NCBI RefSeq assembly: GCF_017355205.1
Contig: NZ_JADIJK010000032.1
Location: 1 to 56,012 of the forward strand
Source: Bacillus sp. SD088
GTDB taxonomy: Bacteria; Bacillota; Bacilli; Bacillales; Bacillaceae_C
Direction of reading: 5' to 3'
DNA: 56,012 nucleotides
The first letter of the stretch is position 1, and each line of letters opens with the position of its first letter. The notes beneath the pieces are model-generated. The model saw only the letters and a program-made list of their open reading frames with translations, was not told where the DNA came from and did not search any database. A program made the translations under genes and the position numbers. Positions 1 to 9,354 of the stretch are shown here, piece by piece.

Positions 1-171
1 CATGGCTGGCGCCGTACCCTTTTCCGAATTTCTTAGCGTTTTGGGAACGGCCGTGGCTGACGCTGTTACACTTTCTTGAATCTATCCAAATTACCGTCAC
101 GACCACGCTAAGAATCTCCATTTTTTGAAGTTCTTTCAATTTCCAAGCTCAGTTCTCTTTAAAAAGCAAAA

Positions 172-213
172 AGGGAATTTCGTATCGAAACATGATACGA
201 AATTCCCTTTTTC
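172..213. terminator. Bidirectional hairpin terminator after ydcC
   Basis: A long perfect inverted repeat (GGGAATTTCGTATC and its complement, with a short loop) is flanked by A and T runs. It lies just downstream of the minus-strand lipoprotein gene and can act as an intrinsic terminator in either direction. Confidence 0.8.
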
Positions 214-255
214 CTAGAGGTGTTTATGAATTCTTTGATGGTAGTATGGCTTCTA

Positions 256-1284
256 TTATTTTACTGTTCCACCTTGCACAGATTTGGCGACCATCACCAT
301 TTCTTCAGGCGTTAAGTCAGATGATACAAGCAAATAATCTACACCTTGGTCTGTCCAACTAATCGATCCTTCTGTCATCGCTCCGATCGAAAAGCCAAAG
401 TCAACCATTTCACCGCTTACAGGGACTACTTCCATGGAAGTGGTCAGGCTAATTTCAGAAGGCTCTTGGAAAATCGTAAATGATTTATCTTCCCCAGCGT
501 ATGTTAGGATTACTCTTTTCCCATTTTCTGTTGAGACTTCTGTCTCATCTTGAAGCTCTACCCCAGGAATCTCTGCCAGTGAATATTTTACAGAGAAATC
601 ATCGCTATCACTGTTACTTACACTTTGGAGCACAGGAATATCCAATTGAGCGCTTGTCATATTTTTCTTCGTATCAAAAGCATTGGAATCAAATTTGGCA
701 TCAAACTCAAATTTTGAAAACTCGACTGTGACAACAGGAGTTTCGTTGCTATCCAAAACTTTAACACTAGTAGGTTCTAATGTTCCCTTTTTTAAGGTGA
801 TTTCTTGAGATGGAAGCATCTTGCTATTCTGGTAACGCGTTTTTGTATTGAAGACAAATTGATCCTTACCAGCCTTAAAGGTTGCTTCTTTGTCTTCAAG
901 GATATCTTTCACAAGTGACTCAAATAAATAAGCTTGGCTACTGTTTTCAGGCCATTCACTTTGAAAACGATAGCTCTTGTTTAATGCCGGAGTTAACACA
1001 AACACACCGTTTTTATTACGCAAAATCATTTGGCTTTGATCTTTTTCTTCATTTTTTAAATGAACACGATAATTCCCCGGCTTTTCGTGCCAAACATCGA
1101 TATTATAGGTTTGGGGCTCATCACCAACTGTTAAAGTCATTTTCGCCTCAGCTTTATAACCCTTTAATTCTCCTATCTTTTTATCTAAAGATGCTGTGAC
1201 ATCTTCCTGTGATTTTGCACCACAAGCAGACAGGACCACAATTGACATGAGCAATAACCCAAATATCCAAAACCCCTTTCTCAT
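256..1284 (-). CDS. ydcC: LolA-like outer-membrane-lipoprotein-carrier-fold lipoprotein, YdcC type
   Basis: This is a 342-residue secreted lipoprotein. A hydrophobic signal (about residues 4-18) is followed by a lipobox LSAC with Cys21 as the lipidated residue. The rest is beta-rich and looks like the LolA/YdcC fold (DUF4367-like end), with no catalytic motif. An AAGGGG ribosome binding site sits about 8 bases before the ATG. In B. subtilis ydcC lies next to acpS, as here. Its role is not well defined; it has been linked to sporulation, which is family knowledge and not visible in the sequence. A strong hairpin terminator follows the stop codon. Confidence 0.8.
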   Translation of the reverse strand: MRKGFWIFGLLLMSIVVLSACGAKSQEDVTASLDKKIGELKGYKAEAKMTLTVGDEPQTYNIDVWHEKPGNYRVHLKNEEKDQSQMILRNKNGVFVLTPALNKSYRFQSEWPENSSQAYLFESLVKDILEDKEATFKAGKDQFVFNTKTRYQNSKMLPSQEITLKKGTLEPTSVKVLDSNETPVVTVEFSKFEFDAKFDSNAFDTKKNMTSAQLDIPVLQSVSNSDSDDFSVKYSLAEIPGVELQDETEVSTENGKRVILTYAGEDKSFTIFQEPSEISLTTSMEVVPVSGEMVDFGFSIGAMTEGSISWTDQGVDYLLVSSDLTPEEMVMVAKSVQGGTVK

Positions 1285-1481
1285 TCTTTCAACCCCTTCT
1301 TGTCCTATTTGACCATGAATAGAAGAGAAAAGATTGCCGTGAAACCATTGATCTTACACTGTTTATCCTAGCGACCGTCCCGCTCAGATGTAGTCATCAT
1401 TCCACAGACGAATCTCATCTCTCCCAACGCATTAAAAATATATGAGACAAGTATAAGGATTAGACCTGATTTTCTTAAAAA

Positions 1482-1835
1482 CTAGTCTTCTTCGATAATA
1501 ACTTGAGCCGCTGCATATTGCTCAGTATGAGTAATAGAGAGATGCGCTTTTGCAAACACCGGCTTCTTAATATGGGGCTTTCCCAATGGATCTGGAAGGA
1601 TTTCAATATCTAAAAAAGAAAGATGCACACCAATCCCTGTTCCCTTTGCCTTTGCATAGGCTTCCTTTGCCGCAAAACGACCAGCGAGAAATTCTAGTTT
1701 TCTTTTATCTCCTAATGTAAAATAAAGCTCTCTTTCAGCATCTGTTAAAATTCTGAAAGGAAGTCTCTCCTGTCTCTCAGACACCTTTTCTAGCCTTTTG
1801 ATTTCCACAATATCTAGTCCAATCCCAATGATCAT
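1482..1835 (-). CDS. acpS: Holo-[acyl-carrier-protein] synthase
   Basis: AcpS transfers 4'-phosphopantetheine from CoA to the serine of apo-acyl carrier protein, which activates fatty acid synthesis in the cytosol. The protein has 117 residues, the usual AcpS length. It shows the N-terminal GIGLDIVEI motif with metal-binding Asp8 and the GRFAAKEA motif with Glu58, which together define the active site. The ATG is preceded by a GGGAG-type site. It lies between the ydcA-like rhomboid gene and ydcC, as in B. subtilis. Nothing unusual is seen. Confidence 0.95.
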   Translation of the reverse strand: MIIGIGLDIVEIKRLEKVSERQERLPFRILTDAERELYFTLGDKRKLEFLAGRFAAKEAYAKAKGTGIGVHLSFLDIEILPDPLGKPHIKKPVFAKAHLSITHTEQYAAAQVIIEED

Positions 1836-2096
1836 TGCCTTTTCTCTCCCTTCTAAAATAATTCGCCGCAGCGTATGTATAGTACAAAAGTTGTTCTATT
1901 TTCTTCCATGCTTTATGCTAAAGGTAAGTGCTTATTTTTCAAAGTTGAATTAAAGAATGGGGTATCTAGCTCTGACATCCCCGTCATAACCAGGGATTTA
2001 AAAGATACATCAATGTCTATCATATATATTTTATGTTGCCAAACATAAAATTACTTCCATCTATGTTTCCCGTCATTCGAAAGGAGTGTAAAAAGT

Positions 2097-2696
2097 ATGT
2101 TCGTTAGAACAGAAAGCTTTAAGCAATTTCTAAAATTATATCCGATTATTTCAACGATTATCGCCATCCAAATTATTTTATTTTTAATGCTGAACCTTCC
2201 TATTTTCCCAACAAATTTATTATTCGAATCGTTAGCTGGAGTGAATTTGTTTATTCGGGAAGGTGAATGGTGGCGTTTAATTTCCCCTATTCTTGTACAT
2301 GTTAATTTTACCCATCTGCTCTTTAATTCTTTTTCGCTTGTGTTGTTCGGACCCGCTCTTGAAAAAGCATTAGGAAAGCTTCCTTTCATCCTTGTTTATT
2401 TTCTTAGTGGAATTGGGGCCAATCTTGCTACTCTTTTGATCCACCCACCTAATTACGTCCATATTGGCGCTAGTGGGGCAATCTTTGGCTTATTCGGTGT
2501 TTATTTAGCCGTTATTTTATTTAAAAAAGAATATATGCCTAAGCAAGGTAAACAGGTGATTCTACCCATCGCTTTGATTAGTGTGATCATGACTTTTTTC
2601 ACTCCAAATGTCAATATTACTGGGCATATTTTCGGCTTACTAAGCGGACTGTTAATCGGCCGCATCCTACTTCATTTTCGTCCAATACGTTTTTAA
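2097..2696 (+). CDS. ydcA: Rhomboid family intramembrane serine protease
   Basis: This is a 199-residue polytopic membrane protein of the rhomboid family, which cleaves substrates within the membrane. The catalytic serine is in GASGAIFG (Ser126) and the partner histidine in TGHIFG (His177). The conserved loop HVNFTHLLFN is at about residues 68-77. Roughly six hydrophobic segments are visible. An AAGGAGTG ribosome binding site precedes the ATG at 2097. It is the only plus-strand gene in this housekeeping block and is transcribed towards ydbT, with a shared terminator hairpin between them. Confidence 0.9.
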   Translation: MFVRTESFKQFLKLYPIISTIIAIQIILFLMLNLPIFPTNLLFESLAGVNLFIREGEWWRLISPILVHVNFTHLLFNSFSLVLFGPALEKALGKLPFILVYFLSGIGANLATLLIHPPNYVHIGASGAIFGLFGVYLAVILFKKEYMPKQGKQVILPIALISVIMTFFTPNVNITGHIFGLLSGLLIGRILLHFRPIRF

Positions 2697-2721
2697 CCAT
2701 GGGATTGTCTATTATGGGAAA

Positions 2722-2750
2722 GGCTGTCAGCATATGGTTGCTGGACAGCC
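2722..2750. terminator. Hairpin between convergent genes
   Basis: GGCTGTC(C)AGCA arms form a stem with one bulged base, followed by a short T-rich stretch. It lies between the convergent rhomboid and ydbT genes and probably terminates both. Confidence 0.6.
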
Positions 2751-2762
2751 CCTTTTCCCCTA

Positions 2763-4268
2763 CTATGATTCCGGATTTTGCGCTTTTACATTGTCTTGTT
2801 TAGGTGTAGTGTTCGGCAAATACCATTTGTAAATTTTTTGTGCATCTTCCTCTTCTAGATGTTTCACTACAGCCACTCCTCCACCTCTACTCATCACAAA
2901 AGTTCCGATTGTCGCTAAATGCGCTCGTTTTTGGAACCAATTTACAGAGTAATCAAGTGATTGGATGCGGTTTTTTTGCAGGTAAACAGTATGTTGCTGA
3001 ATGTCCCTATATCGTAAAACAAGCTGGTGACCTGTTACTTTCCAAGCAGCTGAACGATACTGCAGCACGCCCCATCCCCACATAAGTCCTATTAATAATA
3101 TAGCCAAGAGGCCATAGGGCCATAGCCAGATGGATAAACCAATTGTCACCAATGTCATGATCACCGATTTGATAAAGAAATATCGTCTTTGTGCCCGCTT
3201 AGGTGCTGAATGATATTGCTCTTCAAATATATATTCAGGAAGTCCTTCCTGTAATAATCGCGGAATCTCTCTTTTCTTTACAATTGGGATTAAGACACCA
3301 TCTGTTTTATTTTCATCTAGGATCGATCCACCGGCGTATTCAACTGAAACACTCGCGTATCCAAACGGCTGTCTAAAAATACTCTCTGAAATTTTCAAAG
3401 CCTGAATACGACGGACCGGAATCGTGGTTGTTCGTTTTTCTAATAGCCCACGCGTAATCACTAGTTCATCATCGACTAAACGCAAGGTAAAATCATTGTA
3501 TTTTAGATATGCCCAGACAACAGACAGCATCCAAACAATGAAAAGGCCAGCAAGGACAAGCACGATGATCAGAAGAAAACCTGTTTTTATGATATCAGCC
3601 ATTTCATTAAAGACTTCATCAAAAGGTATAACATCCGCGAATTGTCCAGCAAATGCCGCAACCGCTGCAATAATCACTCCCGCTCTCCCTGAGGTGGAAG
3701 CAAAGAACAATAGTTGTTTACGAGTAATTTTATACAGAACAAGGCCCTTTTCTTCCGTTTCCTCTCTGCCCGTATCTTCATTTTCTACAGGGAGCTTTCC
3801 GGTTGATTTTGCTTCTGCAATCATTTTTCTAATCGCCGTTGCTTCGTCTTTCTTAATAGCTGTCATGTCAGCTTCTGCCTCATCCACACTTCCTGCAGCC
3901 GTTTCGACGGTCACCTTCACTAAGCCGAGCGGACGATGCAAAATCGTCTCAGAAAAATCAAGACTTTGAATTCTTTCAAAAGGAATATATCGTTTCTTTT
4001 TCACAAACAGGCCATGTTCAATTCTTAATTCATTATCCTCTAGTCGATATGTATAACGAATCCATTTAATAAAGCTTGATATAAAGATGGATAAAAGCAA
4101 GAGAGCGACGAAGAAATAGGGACTCCAACGTATCCAGACGTTATCAGATGGATCTTTAAAGAAGAAGATAAAAAAATAAATAGCGATAGGAACAATTACG
4201 TCTTTAATACTTTTTATAATCGTCAATAAGATCATAATAGGGTGAAGTCTTTTTGGTTCAGACATCAT
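2763..4268 (-). CDS. ydbT: Membrane protein with bacterial PH (DUF304) domains, YdbT-like
   Basis: This 501-residue membrane protein has several transmembrane segments alternating with repeated bPH2/DUF304 domains (stretches such as YIPFERIQSLD and TIPVRRIQALK repeat the domain signature, with a third copy near residue 420). The length fits YdbT of B. subtilis. Its start overlaps the end of ydbS by 11 bases, so the two are translationally coupled. In B. subtilis ydbST belongs to the sigma-W regulon and protects against amylocyclicin-like bacteriocins. That role is inferred here from homology and from the sigma-W promoter upstream of ydbS. Confidence 0.88.
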   Translation of the reverse strand: MMSEPKRLHPIMILLTIIKSIKDVIVPIAIYFFIFFFKDPSDNVWIRWSPYFFVALLLLSIFISSFIKWIRYTYRLEDNELRIEHGLFVKKKRYIPFERIQSLDFSETILHRPLGLVKVTVETAAGSVDEAEADMTAIKKDEATAIRKMIAEAKSTGKLPVENEDTGREETEEKGLVLYKITRKQLLFFASTSGRAGVIIAAVAAFAGQFADVIPFDEVFNEMADIIKTGFLLIIVLVLAGLFIVWMLSVVWAYLKYNDFTLRLVDDELVITRGLLEKRTTTIPVRRIQALKISESIFRQPFGYASVSVEYAGGSILDENKTDGVLIPIVKKREIPRLLQEGLPEYIFEEQYHSAPKRAQRRYFFIKSVIMTLVTIGLSIWLWPYGLLAILLIGLMWGWGVLQYRSAAWKVTGHQLVLRYRDIQQHTVYLQKNRIQSLDYSVNWFQKRAHLATIGTFVMSRGGGVAVVKHLEEEDAQKIYKWYLPNTTPKQDNVKAQNPES

Positions 4269-4740
4269 CTTCCGCCACCCTTGCTAAGCGCGAGATCGCA
4301 TGGCGCATCTCTTCTGCCTCCTGTAAATCAACAGCTGGAATTTCATGCTGTGTCGCTGCGGTTGAAATTTGGATCGTGGCTAAACGGTATTTACGAAGTA
4401 ACGGTCCCTGTGTCGTGTCTACATGCTGAACACGTACCATTGGAACTAAAGTACGAGTGATGATAAAAATGCCGTGTTGTAATTCAATTTCCTGCTCTCG
4501 CACTTCATAGCGCCAACGTCGCCATCTAATCGTTGGGATCGTGAAAACATTGAGGATCGTTAACACGACAAAGAGTCCTGCTGCAATATAGACGATCCAT
4601 AGTGGCCAATTTAAAAAGTAAAAGGCAATGGCTCCTCCTATCACGACAAGCAGTATAATAATCGAGTAAATAGCACCAGTGATTCGCCATACCTTTAAAC
4701 CACGTGCAGAAATTTGCTTTGCCGGTTGTTCCATATTCAT
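4258..4740 (-). CDS. ydbS: PH-domain (DUF304) membrane protein, YdbS-like
   Basis: The protein has 160 residues: two adjacent transmembrane helices (about 20-65) followed by one bPH2/DUF304 domain containing LVPMVRVQHVDT. This is the same size and architecture as YdbS. GGGAGG lies 7 bases before the ATG. It is the first gene of the ydbST operon and is preceded by a sigma-W type promoter, which supports a role in envelope defence. A dense repeat cluster lies immediately upstream of the promoter. Confidence 0.88.
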   Translation of the reverse strand: MNMEQPAKQISARGLKVWRITGAIYSIIILLVVIGGAIAFYFLNWPLWIVYIAAGLFVVLTILNVFTIPTIRWRRWRYEVREQEIELQHGIFIITRTLVPMVRVQHVDTTQGPLLRKYRLATIQISTAATQHEIPAVDLQEAEEMRHAISRLARVAEDDV

Positions 4741-4776
4741 CGTTTAACCTCCCTTTCATTGACTCCTACTTAGATA

Positions 4777-4803
4777 TACGTTTTCCCGCGAAATATAGTT
4801 TCA
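4777..4803 (-). promoter_or_regulatory. Sigma-W type promoter for ydbST
   Basis: On the minus strand TGAAAC (4798-4803) is followed after 17 bases by CGTA (4777-4780), matching the sigma-W consensus TGAAAC-N16/17-CGTA. It lies about 40 bases before the ydbS start. ydbST is sigma-W dependent in B. subtilis. Confidence 0.85.
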
Positions 4804-4837
4804 AATTATTGGGGTGAAAGATATCTTTGAATATGCA

Positions 4838-4998
4838 TAAGAAAAGCGCAAGCGCCTTGCTCAGCCCCGACAAGCAAATGTTCTGAGACAAGAAAAGTCC
4901 GGTTTTGACTTTTATTGGCTCAGGTTATTTGACCTCGAGGGGCTAGGCGCTGGAGCTAGATCAAAACACTAGCCAAAATTTTATACTTTCTTATCTTT
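4838..4998 (+). repeat. GCGC...GGCGCTGGAGC repeat, subfamily 1 copy A
   Basis: This roughly 160-bp repeat starts with AAGCGCAAGCGCC and ends with GGCGCTGGAGCTAGA plus a short AT-rich tail. The interior has complementary arms around GTCCGGTTTTGAC. It is almost identical to 36199-36360. Confidence 0.85.
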
Positions 4999-5001
4999 GA
5001 A

Positions 5002-5160
5002 CAAAAGCGCAAGCGCCCGTTTAGCGACGTACAAACTTTTTAGGGTTCTGACGAGATAAAGGAAACACCATGAGCTTGGAAAGCGAATGGATGTTGACTT
5101 ATCGTAGGAAGAAACCGAAAGTTTGCTAGTCGCTGGGCGCTGGAGCTGGATGTCAAGCCG
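5002..5160 (+). repeat. GCGC...GGCGCTGGAGC repeat, subfamily 2 copy A
   Basis: It has the same ends as subfamily 1 but a different core, marked by GGGTTCTGACGAGATAAAGG and GATGTTGACTTATCG. The core recurs at 31525-31665 and, reversed and interrupted, at 5640-5950. Confidence 0.75.
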
Positions 5161-5210
5161 CAACGTAAACAGTTATCCACATGCCAAGAATTTTATAGTT
5201 TCCTTAACAA

Positions 5211-5400
5211 CAAGAAAAGCGCAAGGCGCCCGCCTATCGGCGACAAGCAAATGTTCTGAGCCAAAGAAAGGCGTTCTTTGCCTTTCATTGGCTCAGGTTA
5301 TTTTCGTGGAACATCGGCTAAGGTCGCCACGTCCTGTGGCAACGCCGACGGACTCGCTCCTGCGAGCCTCGAGCCGATGGCGCCTGGAGCTAGACACCAA
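5211..5400 (+). repeat. GCGC...GGCGCTGGAGC repeat with shared cassette
   Basis: A third neighbouring copy carrying GACAAGCAAATGTTCTGAG as in subfamily 1, plus a GCCACGTCCTGTGGCAACGCC cassette that is also found inside other repeat families in the window. Confidence 0.7.
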
Positions 5401-5460
5401 CCGCAAGGTAAACTGTTATCCACAAGCTACAATTTTATAATTTCCTAAACGATAAAAAAA

Positions 5461-5484
5461 AGCAATCGGTTTTGGCCCGATTGC
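5461..5484. terminator. Bidirectional intrinsic terminator
   Basis: GCAATCGG and CCGATTGC arms are flanked by A7 and T6 runs. It is probably the original cshA terminator, now separated from cshA by about 480 bp of inserted repeats. Confidence 0.8.
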
Positions 5485-5519
5485 TTTTTTATCCATACTA
5501 GGCACAGAGGACTGTGATT

Positions 5520-5950
5520 TATTTATGATCGCTTACCATTTTTAGCGAGGCCTACAGGATGTAGGTCAGAACGGCGTGGCGGTTGTCGTCGCGTCGTCCA
5601 TCCTTATTCTGATGCTTCCGCTTTTCATTTGTCCAGCTGCAACGCCTAGCGACTAGCAAATTTACAACTTCTTCCTGCGATAAGTCAACATCGGCTCATT
5701 CTTCGCCGTGTTGTCTAGCTACAGACGGCAAGAGCTCGAGACTCGAAGGATGCGAGTCCATCGGTGTTGCGACAGGACGTCGCGTTTTTAACCGATGTTC
5801 CGCTAAATAACCCTGAACCGCCGAAGGGGAAATTCACCCTTCCTCGGTTCCGGAACATTTGCTTGTCGCTCCTAATCAGCAGTCTTTCGCATTTCACTTT
5901 TCCTTTATCTTGTCAGAAGTCTTTAAATTTGTACGTCGCTGAACAGTCGT
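5520..5950 (-). repeat. Nested mosaic repeat downstream of cshA
   Basis: On the minus strand a subfamily-2 repeat (5640-5950) is split by a subfamily-1-like core that carries the GCGACGTCCTGTCGCAACACC cassette. A further cassette fragment lies at 5545-5640. There is no credible gene; the open frames are repeat-derived. Confidence 0.65.
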
Positions 5951-5964
5951 CTCCGCTTTTCGTT

Positions 5965-7413
5965 TTACCGACGTCCACTTCTTCGTTGGGGCTTGCGGTT
6001 TCCTTTATAGGATTGTGAACTTGATTTTCCGCGACGATTACGATTTCCGCCGCCACTACCGTTACCGCCACGATAGGAATCTCGTTTTGATGGTAGTGGT
6101 CTTTCTTCGGTAATATGAACCGGTGTTTTATCAGGTTCCTTGGTAATAGTTTTTAATGCTGCTGCTACAATCGTCACAGCATCTTGATATTCAGTAAGAA
6201 GTTCATTGGCCACTACTTTATATTCATCAAGTTCGCCTTCTTTAATGACCTCTTCTATTTTTTCCATGGTCATCCGTTGCTGACCTACTAATGCTTCGTC
6301 CCAAGTTGGCGGGCGCATTGGCTGCATCCGTTTTTTAGTGGTTTGTTCCACAATGCGGAGATATCCCATTTCACGTGGACTTACAAAGGTAATCGCCATA
6401 CCCTCTTTTCCAGCACGTCCAGTTCGACCGATTCGGTGAACATAACTTTCAGGATCTTGAGGAATATCATAGTTATATACATGTGTAACACCAGAAATAT
6501 CTAATCCACGAGCAGCTACATCAGTCGCTACTAGCACATCAATTTTTCCTTCTTTAAACTTTCCAAGAACAGACAAGCGTTTTGCTTGGCTGAGGTCACC
6601 ATGAATCCCTTCCGCTGCATACCCTCTAAGTGTAAGAGCATTCGATAGCTCATCCACACGACGCTTTGTACGGCCAAAAACAATCGCAAGCTCAGGGGAT
6701 TGAACATCAATCAAGCGAGCCAGAACATCGAATTTTTCTCTTTCGTGAACTTTAACGAAATATTGTTCGATGGATGGAACCGTCATTTCCTTCGCTTCTA
6801 CTCGGATCGTTTCTGGGGATTTCATAAAACGTTCGGCGATTTTGCGAATCGGATTTGGCATGGTTGCAGAGAAAAGCAATGTCTGTCTTTCATCTGGAAC
6901 ACTTTCTAAGATCGATTCAATATCCTCAATAAATCCCATATTCAACATTTCATCCGCTTCATCCAAAACAAGAGTGTGAACTTGATCTAGCTTCAGCGTT
7001 TTTCTCTTAATGTGGTCCAAAAGACGACCTGGGGTTCCCACAATAATATGCGGACCTTTCTTTAATGCACGAATTTGGCGTTGGATATCTGATCCGCCAT
7101 AAACCGCTAATACACGAGCTCGTGCATCTTTTCCAATTTTAAATAATTCTTCTGATACTTGTATAGCAAGCTCCCTTGTTGGGGCAATAATAATTCCTTG
7201 CACATGCGAACTTCTTACATCAATCTTTTCGATCAATGGAATTCCGAATGCCGCTGTCTTTCCTGTACCAGTTTGCGCCTGCCCTATTAAGTCTTTTCCT
7301 TGCATGCTTAATGGAATGGTCTTTACCTGTATTGGTGTTGCTTCCTCAAAGCCCATTCGATTAACTGCTTTTAAAAGCGCTGGGCTTATATTCAAATCTG
7401 CAAACTTCGTCAA
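5965..7413 (-). CDS. cshA: DEAD-box ATP-dependent RNA helicase
   Basis: CshA-type helicases remodel RNA in the degradosome and in ribosome assembly. The 482 residues contain the Q motif region, Walker A AQTGTGKT (46-53), PTRELA, TPGR, DEAD (151-154), SAT (182-184) and HRIGRTGR. A basic Gly/Arg/Ser tail of about 45 residues suits RNA binding. The start is TTG at 7413, because no in-frame ATG lies near the AAAGGAG site. It is slightly shorter than B. subtilis CshA because of the C-terminal tail. A repeat cluster begins just after the stop codon. Confidence 0.93.
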   Translation of the reverse strand: MTKFADLNISPALLKAVNRMGFEEATPIQVKTIPLSMQGKDLIGQAQTGTGKTAAFGIPLIEKIDVRSSHVQGIIIAPTRELAIQVSEELFKIGKDARARVLAVYGGSDIQRQIRALKKGPHIIVGTPGRLLDHIKRKTLKLDQVHTLVLDEADEMLNMGFIEDIESILESVPDERQTLLFSATMPNPIRKIAERFMKSPETIRVEAKEMTVPSIEQYFVKVHEREKFDVLARLIDVQSPELAIVFGRTKRRVDELSNALTLRGYAAEGIHGDLSQAKRLSVLGKFKEGKIDVLVATDVAARGLDISGVTHVYNYDIPQDPESYVHRIGRTGRAGKEGMAITFVSPREMGYLRIVEQTTKKRMQPMRPPTWDEALVGQQRMTMEKIEEVIKEGELDEYKVVANELLTEYQDAVTIVAAALKTITKEPDKTPVHITEERPLPSKRDSYRGGNGSGGGNRNRRGKSSSQSYKGNRKPQRRSGRR

Positions 7414-7611
7414 TGCTTCTCAATCTCCTTTGATTCTTTCAAATTGAGACACTTTTGTCTCACTACTTTATTTCCCAGTCCCTTTGCCAAAAACATCCTT
7501 AAGAACTTGGTTCAATGCAAAAAATTGTAAACGATGCTGATAATTTTATCATTAAATGTGAATGAATACAATTTTACACAAATAAAAACTTCCATTTTAA
7601 CAATAAAACGG

Positions 7612-8979
7612 TTATTTTACTATGGATTCAATCACTTCTTCTAATTTCGCTCCACGTGATGCTTTAAAAAGAATATATTCTTTCCCGTTTATTTTTTCCG
7701 TTAATTTTTTAATTAATTCATTTTTCTCGGTAAAATCAAATACTCGATCCTGAGGAAAATGTTTGCGGGCCCCTTCAGCGATATATTTCCCAAGTTTCCC
7801 ATAAGTGAAAACATATTTTATCGATTGTGGATTTAATTCATTCCCGATCTGGATATGATAGTCCCGTTCCTGTTCACCAAGTTCAAGCATATCCCCTAAA
7901 ACAACAACTCGGTTATGGTTGTCTCCCATTGTTGCAAACATTGAAAGCACTGCACGCATGGATGTCGGACTGGCATTATAAGAATCATTTAAAATTTTCG
8001 TTTCTTTTATTCCATCATGCCACTCCATTCTCATATTCGACAATGCCACTAATTTTAATCCAGTGTTTATCAAATCAGAGGAAATGGCAAATTCCTTGGC
8101 AGCACTTATAACAGCTAAAGCATTCATTACATTGTGGATTCCAGCAATTGGTAGAAAAAACTGGTCATCTTCAACCGTAAATTCGCATCCCTTTTCGTCC
8201 ACTTTTATGTTTTCAGGATGTATGGTATTGTTTGGTCTTTCTCCAAATGTTTGTACACGCACGTTTGGCAGCTGACCTATTTTATCCTGTAAAAGTGGCT
8301 CCTCACCAGGAATAATTAATAATCCATTCGCTGTAAGACCGTCCACGATTTCAAGCTTAGCCTCAGAAATAGCCTCTCTTGAGCCTAAATCAAGTAGATG
8401 AGCTTCGCCGATATTAGTAATAATCGCGACATCCGGTTCAGCTATTTTCGAAAGCAGAGAAATTTCCCCCTTATTACTCATCCCCATTTCTAGAATGGCT
8501 ACTTCAGTATCTTCCGCCATATGGAGTAAGGTATAAGGCAAGCCAATATGGTTATTAAAATTACCCTCTGTTTTATGAACCCGGTATTTTTGAGAAAAAA
8601 CAGCTGAAGCAATATCCTTTGTTGTTGTTTTTCCATTGCTGCCCGTAATTCCAACTACTTTGACTGGCATTTGTGTTCGATAAGCATGGGCCAATTCCTG
8701 TAACGCGGCTAATGTGTCCTCTACCATCAAAACAGGTATGCCTTCAGGTGGATAAGGCATATCTCTTTGCCATAAAACAGCTCCCGCTCCTTTAGCAATG
8801 GCCATTTCAACATATTGATGTCCATCTGCTTTTTCACCTTTTAACGGAACAAAGAGATTCCCATCTTTAATCATTCGCGTATCAAAGGCAATCCCTTGAA
8901 TCGATTGCTCTTTATATTTCGTTACATCATTTTCTACCTTCATCATGGTAGCCAATTGTCCTACCGTTCGTTGTATCAT
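7612..8979 (-). CDS. murF: UDP-N-acetylmuramoyl-tripeptide--D-alanyl-D-alanine ligase
   Basis: MurF adds D-Ala-D-Ala to the UDP-MurNAc-tripeptide in the cytosol, the last step of the soluble peptidoglycan precursor. The ATP-binding motif GITGSNGKTTTKD and the following ILEMGMSNKGEI block identify the Mur ligase family. The start is set at 8979 by GGAGGG six bases upstream, giving 455 residues (usual size). The frame stays open upstream to 9072, but that part is translated from an inserted repeat and should be ignored. It normally forms an operon with ddl; here a 266-bp repeat separates the two. Confidence 0.95.
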   Translation of the reverse strand: MIQRTVGQLATMMKVENDVTKYKEQSIQGIAFDTRMIKDGNLFVPLKGEKADGHQYVEMAIAKGAGAVLWQRDMPYPPEGIPVLMVEDTLAALQELAHAYRTQMPVKVVGITGSNGKTTTKDIASAVFSQKYRVHKTEGNFNNHIGLPYTLLHMAEDTEVAILEMGMSNKGEISLLSKIAEPDVAIITNIGEAHLLDLGSREAISEAKLEIVDGLTANGLLIIPGEEPLLQDKIGQLPNVRVQTFGERPNNTIHPENIKVDEKGCEFTVEDDQFFLPIAGIHNVMNALAVISAAKEFAISSDLINTGLKLVALSNMRMEWHDGIKETKILNDSYNASPTSMRAVLSMFATMGDNHNRVVVLGDMLELGEQERDYHIQIGNELNPQSIKYVFTYGKLGKYIAEGARKHFPQDRVFDFTEKNELIKKLTEKINGKEYILFKASRGAKLEEVIESIVK

Positions 8980-9002
8980 ATGGATCCCTCCATTAAAGTA
9001 CG

Positions 9003-9268
9003 TGTTCAAAAAGGAAGATAAAAGAAACAAGCCGGCTAAGAGCGCTGACGTCAACCGCAAACGTCCGTGCATCTAAGTTCAAGGCAGCTCAGTTTCGAGC
9101 AGCAGACTTGCACAGGGTGTGCTGATTTCTACATTGCTCACAGGACGTGTCAGTATTTAGTCGAAGATCATTAATCTTGCAGTGTCATTTTTACCGCGGC
9201 CTGCAGGAAGCAGGTCACAAAGGCGTGGCGATTGTTGTCGCGAACTTAGCCTTTGATCCTTTTGAACA
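9003..9268 (-). repeat. MITE-like element with TGTTCAAA ends, copy 1 (between ddl and murF)
   Basis: The element begins TGTTCAAAAAGG and ends with CCTTTTGAACA, giving inverted ends of about 12 bases. Its reverse complement closely matches the repeat starting at 16556. It has no coding capacity. It sits between ddl and murF, about 25 bases from the murF ribosome binding site. Confidence 0.8.
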
Positions 9269-9284
9269 TCCTCTTAAAGCAAAG

Positions 9285-9318
9285 CTGTCCTAACGATCAT
9301 AAGCGCTAGGACAGTTGC
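9285..9318 (-). terminator. Hairpin after ddl
   Basis: CTGTCCTA and TAGGACAG form a clean stem downstream of ddl. The following T tract on the minus strand is interrupted, so it may be only a weak terminator or an RNA 3' stabiliser. Confidence 0.45.
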
Positions 9319-9354
9319 ATCTTGCTGGTTAATATCACTAATTTGCTTGGGACG

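Noticed and set aside
1-125. Minus-strand frame open to the window edge starting near 125
   Set aside because: About 40 codons, no convincing SD and no recognisable similarity to alr, the expected next gene; could be repeat DNA.
7414-7611. Minus-strand ATG frame of 28 residues upstream of cshA
   Set aside because: No SD and AT-rich chance sequence.
8980-9072. N-terminal extension of MurF
   Set aside because: The sequence comes from the TGTTCAAA-ended repeat, and a strong SD stands before the internal ATG at 8979.
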